Shown one piece after another: positions 7,887-14,749 of a stretch of 24,949 nucleotides of DNA. A program made the position numbers and the translations under genes. The stretch comes from SLRI01 sp964528705 (GTDB taxonomy: Bacteria; Pseudomonadota; Alphaproteobacteria; Geminicoccales; Geminicoccaceae), in NCBI GenBank assembly GCA_964528705.1, contig CAZGUW010000041.1:1-24949 (forward strand), read 5' to 3'. Within the stretch, counting starts at the first letter, position 1; each line of letters starts with the position of its first letter. The notes beneath the pieces are model-generated. The model saw only the letters and a list, made by a program, of their open reading frames with translations. It did no database searches and was not told the origin of the DNA.

Positions 7887-8410
7887 TGCGGAAGCTGCTG
7901 TTCGCGAACCTCTTCCGCCCGCCGCTGACCGAGGCCGCTCCGTCACCGGCCGACGCGGCGTTGGCTGAACTCGGCCAGGCGCTGGAGCGGGCCACGCGGC
8001 GCCGGCTCGGCCGGAGTCTGTCGATTCGCGAGGTGGATGCCGGCTCGTGCAATGGCTGCGAGCTCGAGATCCACGCGCTGAGCAACGCCTTCTACGACGT
8101 CGAGCGCTTCGGCATCCGCTTCGTCGCTAGCCCGCGACACGCCGACGTGCTCATGGTGACGGGGCCGGTGACGAAGAACATGGCCGAAGCGCTGCGCCGC
8201 ACCTGGGAGGCGACGCCCGATCCCAAATGGGTGGTGGCGGTCGGCGCTTGTGCCGTGGACGGCGGCATCTTCAAGGCAAGCTACGCGGTCGCCGGCGGCG
8301 TCGACGCCGTCGTCCCGGTCGACCTGCACATCCCGGGCTGCCCGCCCTCGCCGACCGCCCTCCTCGAGGGCCTTCTGGCCCTCCTGCAGCGTGCCGACGC
8401 CCCGGCTTAG
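7886..8410 (+). CDS. hyfI: HyfI-like small subunit (NuoB homolog) with intact iron-sulfur ligands
   Basis: A 174-residue subunit with the complete NuoB/HycG cysteine set: C55 and C58 in SCNGCELE, C122 in VGACAVDGG and C152 in HIPGCPPSP. These bind the [4Fe-4S] cluster (N2 in complex I) nearest the active-site cleft. Its ATG overlaps the hyfG stop (TGATG). It is the last gene of the run: the TAG at 8408-8410 overlaps the stop codon of the convergent TIM-barrel gene by bases 8408-8409 (4-bp gene overlap), with no terminator between. No HyfA or HyfH ferredoxin-like subunit accompanies it, so the route of electrons to this cluster is not shown. Retained cysteines beside a metal-free HyfG argue for a redox-active complex rather than a decaying hydrogenase. 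Confidence 0.95.
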   Translation: MRKLLFANLFRPPLTEAAPSPADAALAELGQALERATRRRLGRSLSIREVDAGSCNGCELEIHALSNAFYDVERFGIRFVASPRHADVLMVTGPVTKNMAEALRRTWEATPDPKWVVAVGACAVDGGIFKASYAVAGGVDAVVPVDLHIPGCPPSPTALLEGLLALLQRADAPA

Positions 8411-9699
8411 AGCCTGCCGAGCCCCTTGAGCTTGGCGTCGCTCAGATAGCCGTAGCGGTTGAACCAGATCCGCCCGTTCGAGGCCTCCCAGGCGACCCGG
8501 GCGCGGGCCAGCACGTCGTCGATCGGGCCATAGGCATGGGCGGCCGCGTGGATGCTGGGCGCCGCCGCAGCGGCGGCCCGGATCTTCCGCGCCTGCGCCT
8601 CGGCACCCACCGGGTGCGCCTCGTGCGGCTCGGGATAGCGGATCGCGTCGAGCGGTGCGTCGCCCGTGTCGAAGAGCTTCTGGATCGCCGCGGCACCCGC
8701 CGCGTCCAGCCGCCCCATCCGCTCGAGATAGCCCTTGAGCATCATCGGCCAGTGCATGGTGTAGAGCTTGACCGCAATGTCGTCGGCGACCGCCCCGACC
8801 CGGCCGAAGTCGAGCCCCGAGAGCTCGTTCCAGGGCGGCGGGAAGGCGTGGGCGACGAGCTTCGTCCTGGCCGGCAGCACGGCCCGCGCCCGGCCAAGGA
8901 GGTCGACCGCGAGATCCGCCTTGAACCGGCCGAGCTCGGCCAGGGGCCCGAGCCCGTCCTCGAGGAAGCGCGCGGGCTCCCTCTGGTAGCGGCCGGCCAC
9001 CTCGCGCAGCGCCTCGAAGTCGTAGCCCCTGGCCTTCGCCGCCCGCTCGGCATGGGCCGAGATGTCGAAGAGCCAGGCATCGAGCGTGTAGGGCGGGTAC
9101 TCCGGCCAGTCGAGGCGCACCGCGTCGACCGTCGGGTAGGCCTTCGCCACGTCCTTCAGCAGGGCCTCGAGATACGCCGTGATCTCCGGTGACGCGAGGC
9201 TGCCGTTCTTGTCGACCCGGCCGACATGCGTGCTGCCGTCCGGCAACAGCGGCTCGTCCTCGGCCTCCGGGCCGCCGAACTGCACCCGGTAGCCGGGCGG
9301 AATGGCGGCCTGGACCTGCAGATGCACCTGGATGCCGCGTTTCTGCGCGGCCGCGATGAACTCACCGACCTTCGAGCCCTCGCGCTCCGTCAGCTCGCTC
9401 GCCGCGGCCGGCTGGTAGCGCAGACCCGCATAGAGCGAGGTGTCCGGCGCGAAACTGGGTGCGGTCACGCAGCGCAACTCGCGCTTGCCCCAGAGGTCGC
9501 GGTCGAGCAACCGCACCTTGCCGGCACCCGCGTCGATCGGCGGCTCGCGCCCGGCGGCCGGGTCGTCGCTCGGCGCCATGACATAGGGCGAGGTGCCGAC
9601 CGCATTCGCACCAGCCATCTCGAGATTGTCGAGGACGCGGTCGATACCTTCGGCCTGGATCCATTCGGGCATCACCGTGATGCCGAGAAGCCGGCTCAT
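8407..9699 (-). CDS. Predicted TIM-barrel protein, glycoside-hydrolase-like, last gene of the sulfatase operon
   Basis: A 430-residue soluble protein without a signal peptide. I do not recognise a characterised homolog. The pattern suggests a beta/alpha barrel of the glycoside-hydrolase-like kind: GITVMPEWIQAEGIDRVLD at the start, AQKRGIQVHLQVQAAIPPG (about 118-136), and a possible acidic active-site strand VDAVRLDWPEYPPYTLDAWL (191-210, with D197 and E200). It follows the two sulfatase genes on the same strand after a 42-bp gap, so it probably acts on the same substrate or its desulfated product. The ATG at 9699 has no good ribosome-binding site; the nearest GGAGG serves a 9-codon leader frame just upstream. 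It converges on hyfI with a 4-bp overlap. Coding status is secure; function is tentative. Confidence 0.7.
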   Translation of the reverse strand: MSRLLGITVMPEWIQAEGIDRVLDNLEMAGANAVGTSPYVMAPSDDPAAGREPPIDAGAGKVRLLDRDLWGKRELRCVTAPSFAPDTSLYAGLRYQPAAASELTEREGSKVGEFIAAAQKRGIQVHLQVQAAIPPGYRVQFGGPEAEDEPLLPDGSTHVGRVDKNGSLASPEITAYLEALLKDVAKAYPTVDAVRLDWPEYPPYTLDAWLFDISAHAERAAKARGYDFEALREVAGRYQREPARFLEDGLGPLAELGRFKADLAVDLLGRARAVLPARTKLVAHAFPPPWNELSGLDFGRVGAVADDIAVKLYTMHWPMMLKGYLERMGRLDAAGAAAIQKLFDTGDAPLDAIRYPEPHEAHPVGAEAQARKIRAAAAAAPSIHAAAHAYGPIDDVLARARVAWEASNGRIWFNRYGYLSDAKLKGLGRL

Positions 9700-9725
9700 C
9701 GCGAGCCCGCCGAGCTGAGAGACAA
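9696..9725 (-). CDS. Possible 9-codon leader peptide coupled to the TIM-barrel gene
   Basis: GGAGG (9737-9733) is followed after 7 bases by a TTG start (9725-9723) and the frame MSLSSAGSR, whose TGA overlaps the ATG of the TIM-barrel gene as ATGA. The TIM-barrel ATG itself lacks a ribosome-binding site. Translation of this micro-frame could deliver ribosomes to the next gene by stop-start coupling, as elsewhere in this operon. The peptide is too short to judge by composition. Confidence 0.3.
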   Translation of the reverse strand: MSLSSAGSR

Positions 9726-9741
9726 GGGAAAACCTCCGTGG

Positions 9742-11238
9742 CTACTGGGGAAAGCCGACCATCTGGTCCTTGGCGGCCTCGGGCGGCTGCGGGTAGTGCA
9801 GCCCGCGCTGGCCGGAGAAGCTGCGGTCCATCTTCTTCGTGTAGGGGCCGGGGTCGAAGCCCGCGAGCCGGCCGTCCTTGACCCAGCCCTGGTCGATATC
9901 CGCGCCGTAGCAGCGCTCGGCGAGCCGCTCCTGCAGCCCGGCCAGCGTCGCGGCATAGTCGGGATTGCCGGCGAGGTCCCTGGTCTCGCTCGGGTCCTCC
10001 TCCATGTCGAAGAGCTGGAAGGCGTTGCCGGCCGGGTACCAGATCAGCTTGTGGCGGCCGTCATGCAGCATCCGGCTGGCGCCCGCACTCTCGAGGCAGT
10101 CGCCATAGAGCTCGCTGCGCACGCTCTCGGCCGTCATGTCGAGCCCGTCGCAGCTCTGCGGCACGGCGATGCCGGCGAGCGAGAGCAGCGTCGGCATGAT
10201 GTCCTGCAGGCCGACGAGGCGGGTGTCGGTGTGACCCGCCGGAATGCGCGGGTGGCCGGGCGGGCCCGCCAGGATCATCGGGATGTTGGCCGAGCGCTCG
10301 AAATAGGTGCGCTTGGCGAAGAGGCCGAAATCGCCGAGCATGTCGCCGTGGTCGGCCGCCAGCAGGATGACCGTGTTGTCGAGCAGCCCCTCCTCGCGCA
10401 GCGTGCCGAGCACGATGCGGAGCTGGTGGTCGATATGGGTGCAGAGCGCATAGTAGGCGCGGCGGATCTCGGCGATCACCGCCGGCGGATAGACCGGATA
10501 GAAGTCACGGATCATCCGAAGCGCCCGGGGCAGCTTCGCCGGGTCCTTCGCCCACTCGGCCTGCAGCGGCTCGTCGACGCCGAGCGTGCGGTACAACTCG
10601 ACATAGGACTCGAGCGGCACCAGCGGCGGGTGCGGGTGGGTGTAGGAGAGCATCCAGAAGGCCGGGCGGGTCGGGTCGCGCCGCTTGATCACCCGGCACA
10701 TCTGCTCCGACGCCCAGTTGGTGACGTGGCAGTCCTCGGGCAGGTGCCAGGGCCGGTGCATGTAGTCGTTGTTGTTCATGCCGTGCATGAACTGCTTGCC
10801 GGCATGGCCGCGGTCGGCGAGATAGAGGTCGTGGTCGTCGACCGCCCCGAGATGCGGTCGCCCCTCCTCCGAGAGCAGCACGTCGTCGAAGCCGATCCGG
10901 TCGCGCGGCGGGTAGACGTGCAGCTTGCCGACCGCGAAGGATTGGTAGCCGCCGTCCCGGAAGCTCTGGGCGATGGTCGGCAGGCCCGGCATGCGGTTGA
11001 CCGTGCCGAAGATCCGGTCGCCGTGCGTGCGCGTCGTCGTGCCGGTCATCAGCGTGCGCCGCGCCGGGATGCAGATCGGGCACTCGCTGTAGGCGCGGTT
11101 GTAGCGCACGCCCATGGCGGCGAGCCGGTCCAGGGTCGGGGTCTGGATGTAGGGATGGCCGGCAACGCCGAGCAGGGGCCCGGCCCACTGGTCGACCATC
11201 ACCAGCATCACATTGGGGCGGTCGGCAGTCTCGCTCAT
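9742..11238 (-). CDS. Type I sulfatase (formylglycine-dependent), cytoplasmic
   Basis: A 498-residue alkaline-phosphatase-superfamily sulfatase. The formylglycine motif is CIPARRTLMTG with the modified residue predicted as C56; Ala replaces the usual Ser in CxPSR, a tolerated variant. D16 (VMVDQW) and the later AADHGDMLGD are metal-ligand segments, and AVGKLHVYPP carries the Lys/His seen in choline-sulfatase relatives. No signal peptide is present, so it should work in the cytoplasm after maturation by a formylglycine-generating enzyme not encoded here. The ATG overlaps the stop of the upstream sulfatase (4 bp). It lacks a strongly specific family name: sulfatase, phosphonate monoesterase or related phosphodiesterase are all possible, with sulfatase favoured by context. 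Confidence 0.9.
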   Translation of the reverse strand: MSETADRPNVMLVMVDQWAGPLLGVAGHPYIQTPTLDRLAAMGVRYNRAYSECPICIPARRTLMTGTTTRTHGDRIFGTVNRMPGLPTIAQSFRDGGYQSFAVGKLHVYPPRDRIGFDDVLLSEEGRPHLGAVDDHDLYLADRGHAGKQFMHGMNNNDYMHRPWHLPEDCHVTNWASEQMCRVIKRRDPTRPAFWMLSYTHPHPPLVPLESYVELYRTLGVDEPLQAEWAKDPAKLPRALRMIRDFYPVYPPAVIAEIRRAYYALCTHIDHQLRIVLGTLREEGLLDNTVILLAADHGDMLGDFGLFAKRTYFERSANIPMILAGPPGHPRIPAGHTDTRLVGLQDIMPTLLSLAGIAVPQSCDGLDMTAESVRSELYGDCLESAGASRMLHDGRHKLIWYPAGNAFQLFDMEEDPSETRDLAGNPDYAATLAGLQERLAERCYGADIDQGWVKDGRLAGFDPGPYTKKMDRSFSGQRGLHYPQPPEAAKDQMVGFPQ

Positions 11239-12695
11239 GCCGCGGTTCCTCCGGAAATGCGCGGCGCCTCGCCGGGCGCCGGTGTGTAGGGATAGCTGCC
11301 GAGGCCGCGCACCTTGTCCTCGCCGCCGGCGGCCTCGATCCTGGCGCGCTGGTCGGCGAAAGCCCGGGCGTTGACCTCGGATGGATCGCAGATGGCCCGC
11401 AGCCGCCGGTCGCCCTCGGCGACGGTCTGGGCATGGGCCGGATCGCCGGCGAGATCGGTCGTCTCGAACGGGTCGGCCTCGAGGTCGTAGAGCTGCGGCT
11501 CGTAGCCCTCGTAGTGGATGTACTTGTAGCGGCCGAAGCGGACCATGAAGACGCCGGTGATCGAGGCCACGGCATGGTACTCGGAAAAGACCGTCCGGTC
11601 CGCCTCGGCACCCTCGGCGATCGCCAGCAGCGAGCGGCCGGGGAGCTTCGGGTCGGACGCCTCGCCCATCACCTCGAGGATGGTCGGGTGCGCGTCGACC
11701 AGCGAGACCGGCGTCTTCACCCGCGGGCCCTCGGGCACGCCCGGACCGGCCATGATGAGCGGCACGCCGGCGCTCTCGTCGTACATGTTGGATTTGCCCC
11801 AGAGCGTCCGGGTGCCGAGATTGTCGCCATGGTCGGAGGTGTAGACGACCACCGTGTCCTCGGCGAGGCCGGTGGCGTCCAGGGTGCGCAGCAGCCGCCC
11901 GATATTGTCGTCGAGGAAGCTCACCATGCCGAGATAGGCGGCGATGGCCGTCCGCACGTGCGCCTCGTCGCGGAAATGGTCCTGGTAGCTCTGGACCTTG
12001 CGGAACATGCGCATCACCGGGTGGTCCGGAAAATCCTCGGGCGCGGTGAGGCGCGGCATCGGCACCTGGTCGAGCGGGTAGAGATCGAAGAACTCCTTGG
12101 GCGCCACCAGCGGGAAGTGCGGGCAGACGAAGGAGACGAAGAGCATCCAGGGCTTGTCCGGCGGCGCCTTCGCGGTTTCTTCCAGCCAGTCCGTGGCGGC
12201 ATCCCTGATCTTGCGGTCGTAGTCGAGATAGGTGCTGTCGCCGACGCCGGCGTCGGCGGCGAGCTGCTTCACCGCGTCCCGCACCGGCGGCGGGCTCCTG
12301 AGGATGCCCTGCAGGTCGCCCTTCCCGTTCAGCACATGGAGCGGCAGGATCTCGTTGTCGAAGCCGTTCGGGTCCTCCGCACTGCGATAGTGCAGCTTGC
12401 CGACCGAATCGCAGCGATGGCCGGTCGCGGCCAGCGTGTGGCCGAAGCTCGAAGGCTCCCCCTCGTAGGGCGCGGCATTGTCCCAGTTGCCGATCTCGTG
12501 GACGTAGCGGCCGGTGGCGAAGCTCGCCCGGGACGGCACGCAGATCGGGCAGTTGCAGTAGGCGTTCTCGAAGAGCGTGCCCCGCTCAGCCAGCGCGTCC
12601 ATGTTCGGCGTCTTGACGAAGTCGTCGCCATAGGCGCCGAGATGTCGGCGGCTGTGCTCGTCCGACATGATGAAAAGGACGTTGGACGGCTTCAT
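11235..12695 (-). CDS. Choline-sulfatase-like type I sulfatase, cytoplasmic
   Basis: A 486-residue sulfatase starting MKPSNVLFIMSDEHSRRHLG. The canonical motif CVPSRASFATG gives formylglycine at C52; D12 is a metal ligand, SVGKLHYRS carries the expected Lys and His, and YTSDHGDNLGTR is the distal metal site. Similarity in layout to BetC is clear (IGNWDNAAPYEGEPSSFGHT after the motif), but the substrate need not be choline sulfate because no bet genes are present. The ATG lies inside the tctA stop (ATGA at 12692-12695), so its translation is tied to the transporter; a much longer frame upstream is only antisense-free read-through of the tctA region in another frame. No signal peptide is seen. 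The gene after it is a second, divergent paralog. Confidence 0.93.
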   Translation of the reverse strand: MKPSNVLFIMSDEHSRRHLGAYGDDFVKTPNMDALAERGTLFENAYCNCPICVPSRASFATGRYVHEIGNWDNAAPYEGEPSSFGHTLAATGHRCDSVGKLHYRSAEDPNGFDNEILPLHVLNGKGDLQGILRSPPPVRDAVKQLAADAGVGDSTYLDYDRKIRDAATDWLEETAKAPPDKPWMLFVSFVCPHFPLVAPKEFFDLYPLDQVPMPRLTAPEDFPDHPVMRMFRKVQSYQDHFRDEAHVRTAIAAYLGMVSFLDDNIGRLLRTLDATGLAEDTVVVYTSDHGDNLGTRTLWGKSNMYDESAGVPLIMAGPGVPEGPRVKTPVSLVDAHPTILEVMGEASDPKLPGRSLLAIAEGAEADRTVFSEYHAVASITGVFMVRFGRYKYIHYEGYEPQLYDLEADPFETTDLAGDPAHAQTVAEGDRRLRAICDPSEVNARAFADQRARIEAAGGEDKVRGLGSYPYTPAPGEAPRISGGTAA

Positions 12696-14197
12696 CGGGC
12701 AGTCTCCGAAAGCATGGCGGACCGTCGCTGGCGCCAGCTCTGGAAGAACGGCCAGATCAGCATGGCGACGGAGATGAGAACGAAAGTGCAGGCGATCGGC
12801 CGGTCGAGGATGCCGAGAATGCCGTTGTCCGACATCTGCAGGCTCGAGCGCAGTTCCGCCTCGAAGATCTCGGCGAGCACGAAGCCGATGACGAAGGGTC
12901 CGAGCGGCACCTTGGCCCGGTCGAGCAAAAAGCCGATCACGCCGAAGGCGATCACCACCCAGACGTCGTACATCCGGTTGCTCAGCGCATAGGCACCGAT
13001 CACGCAGCAGACGAAGATGATGGGCAGGATGAACGCCTTCTCGACCGTCACCACCCGCGCGATCCAGCGGATCGAGACGGTCATGATGAGGAACATGACG
13101 ATGTTGGCGACGAGATAGGCGGCCATCAGCGCCCAGACGAAATCGCCATTGGTGATGAAGAGCAATGGCCCCGGCTGGATGTTGTGGAGGATCAGGGCGG
13201 AGAGCAGGATCGCGTCGATCGGGCTGCCCGGGATGCCCATGGTGATCAGCGGGATGAGCGCACCGCCGACATTGGCGTTGTTGGCAGCCTCCGAGGCGAC
13301 GATCCCTTCGGGATGGCCCGTGCCGAACTTCTCCGGCGTCTTCGAGAAGTTCCGCGCCGTCACGTAGGCGACCATCGCCGAGATCGAGGCGCCGACGCCG
13401 GGCAGGATGCCGATCCAGGTGCCGATCACCGAGGAACGCAGGATGTTGACCCAGTGGGTCTTCCATTCGCGCAGCGGCACCAGCACCCGGGCGGCGCCGA
13501 GCTTCAGCATCACCGGCCGCTTGTTGATCTCGAGCGCGTCCTTGATCACCTGGCTCATGACGAAGGCGCCGAGCAGCACCGGCAGGAGCTTGAAGCCGTC
13601 GGCGAACGCGTCGACGCCGAAGGTGAGGCGCAGCTGGCCGTCGCTCTCGTTCAGGCCCGGCATCGCCATGACCATGCCGAGGAAGCCGGCGATCAGGCCC
13701 TTGATCATGCTGCCCTGGCTGATCGAGGCGATCAGCACGATCGCCATCAGCACCATGGTGAAATACTCCCAGGGGCTGAACGTCATGGCCCACTTGGAGA
13801 GCGGCGGCGATAGCAGCACGAGGACGACGCCGGCGACCAGCCCGCCGATCAGGGACGAGCCGATGCCGAGTGCGAGCGCCCGCTCCGGATAGCCCTGCTG
13901 GGCCATGGGATAGCCGTCGAAGGTGGTCATCACCGAGGACGGCGTGCCCGGCATGCGCAGGAGCGTGGCGCTGATCAGCCCGCCCGAGACCGAGCCCACA
14001 TACATCGCCACCATCATGACCAGCGCCAGGGTGCTGTCCATGTAGAAGGTGAGCGGCATGACGAGGGCGATCAGCATGCCGCCGGTGAGCCCCGGCACGG
14101 CGCCGACGAAGACGCCGAGCGAGGTGCCGAGCAGCACGAAGAAGAAGGGCCAGGGCTGGGCGATGTAGAGGAGCGCGGAACCGAGATCACCGAGCAC
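12692..14197 (-). CDS. tctA: Tripartite tricarboxylate transporter large membrane subunit (TctA), copy 1
   Basis: A 501-residue protein with about twelve membrane segments and the TctA signature: VGAVPGLTGGMLIALVMPLT (about 32-51), LLRMPGTPSSVMTTFDGYPM (about 79-98) and a second copy of the pattern in ILPGVGASISAMVAYVTARN. It forms the carboxylate-translocating channel, driven by an ion gradient and fed by the periplasmic TctC. The GTG start (14197) lies 3 bases after the tctB stop and has only a weak ribosome-binding site, so coupling is likely. It is a diverged paralog of the TctA encoded at 18496-20001, the same length, but here it is followed directly by sulfatases rather than by nothing. 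Confidence 0.96.
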   Translation of the reverse strand: MLGDLGSALLYIAQPWPFFFVLLGTSLGVFVGAVPGLTGGMLIALVMPLTFYMDSTLALVMMVAMYVGSVSGGLISATLLRMPGTPSSVMTTFDGYPMAQQGYPERALALGIGSSLIGGLVAGVVLVLLSPPLSKWAMTFSPWEYFTMVLMAIVLIASISQGSMIKGLIAGFLGMVMAMPGLNESDGQLRLTFGVDAFADGFKLLPVLLGAFVMSQVIKDALEINKRPVMLKLGAARVLVPLREWKTHWVNILRSSVIGTWIGILPGVGASISAMVAYVTARNFSKTPEKFGTGHPEGIVASEAANNANVGGALIPLITMGIPGSPIDAILLSALILHNIQPGPLLFITNGDFVWALMAAYLVANIVMFLIMTVSIRWIARVVTVEKAFILPIIFVCCVIGAYALSNRMYDVWVVIAFGVIGFLLDRAKVPLGPFVIGFVLAEIFEAELRSSLQMSDNGILGILDRPIACTFVLISVAMLIWPFFQSWRQRRSAMLSETAR

Positions 14198-14200
14198 GGC

Positions 14201-14734
14201 TCAGGAGCCCCCGAGCAGCGAGCGTTGCGGCAGGTCCACGTAGAGGATCTCCGTGAAGATGTAGTCGAGGCCGTAGCCGGCGAGGAACGCGACCGGCACC
14301 AGGAACAGCAGGAGCCGGGGCCGGAAGCGGCTGAAGAGCGCTCCGAGCGCGAAGACGAAGAGGGTCGAGGCCTGGGCGAAGGCGAGCCAGCCCGCCTGCA
14401 TCACGGAAACGTAGAGCACCGGCAGGACGATGCTGGCGAGCGCCGTCCACGGCGCCGGCGCTGCCGGCTCGTCGTCGACCACCTCGGGCGCGAAGCCCGT
14501 CTCGACGCTGCCCGGCGCCGTCCGCAGCCGCTCGACGACGACGCCGATGGCGAGCAGCACCAGCACGACGGCGACGAGCTTCGGCACCGCCGCCGAGCCG
14601 ACCGGGTCGAAGAAGGGTGGCGGCAGCAGGCTGGCCTGCCAGTACACCACCACGGCCAGCAGGGTCACGGCGAGGGCGAGCAGGAGATCCCGCCGCCCCG
14701 CCGCGTCGACCCAGAGGCGGCGCCGAAGACTCAT
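14201..14734 (-). CDS. tctB: Tripartite tricarboxylate transporter small membrane subunit (TctB), copy 1
   Basis: A 177-residue TctB-family protein with four hydrophobic segments. The conserved opening FFDPVGSAAVPKLVAVVLVL (about 41-60) and the closing GYGLDYIFTEILYVDLP (about 153-169) are typical of the family. The middle holds a hydrophilic loop of about 25 residues rich in Glu, Pro and Ala. It partners TctA in the inner membrane. The ATG at 14734 is 15 bases after the tctC stop. Sequence families of TctB vary widely, so the specific solute cannot be read from it. Confidence 0.92.
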   Translation of the reverse strand: MSLRRRLWVDAAGRRDLLLALAVTLLAVVVYWQASLLPPPFFDPVGSAAVPKLVAVVLVLLAIGVVVERLRTAPGSVETGFAPEVVDDEPAAPAPWTALASIVLPVLYVSVMQAGWLAFAQASTLFVFALGALFSRFRPRLLLFLVPVAFLAGYGLDYIFTEILYVDLPQRSLLGGS

Positions 14735-14749
14735 GCGCGAGGACCCCGC

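Noticed and set aside
9226..11289. Plus-strand frame of 687 residues opposite the TIM-barrel and sulfatase genes
   Set aside because: It mirrors real coding on the other strand and shows no protein family features.
11433..12992. Plus-strand frame of 519 residues opposite the second sulfatase and tctA
   Set aside because: Antisense shadow; the opposite strand has clear sulfatase and TctA motifs.
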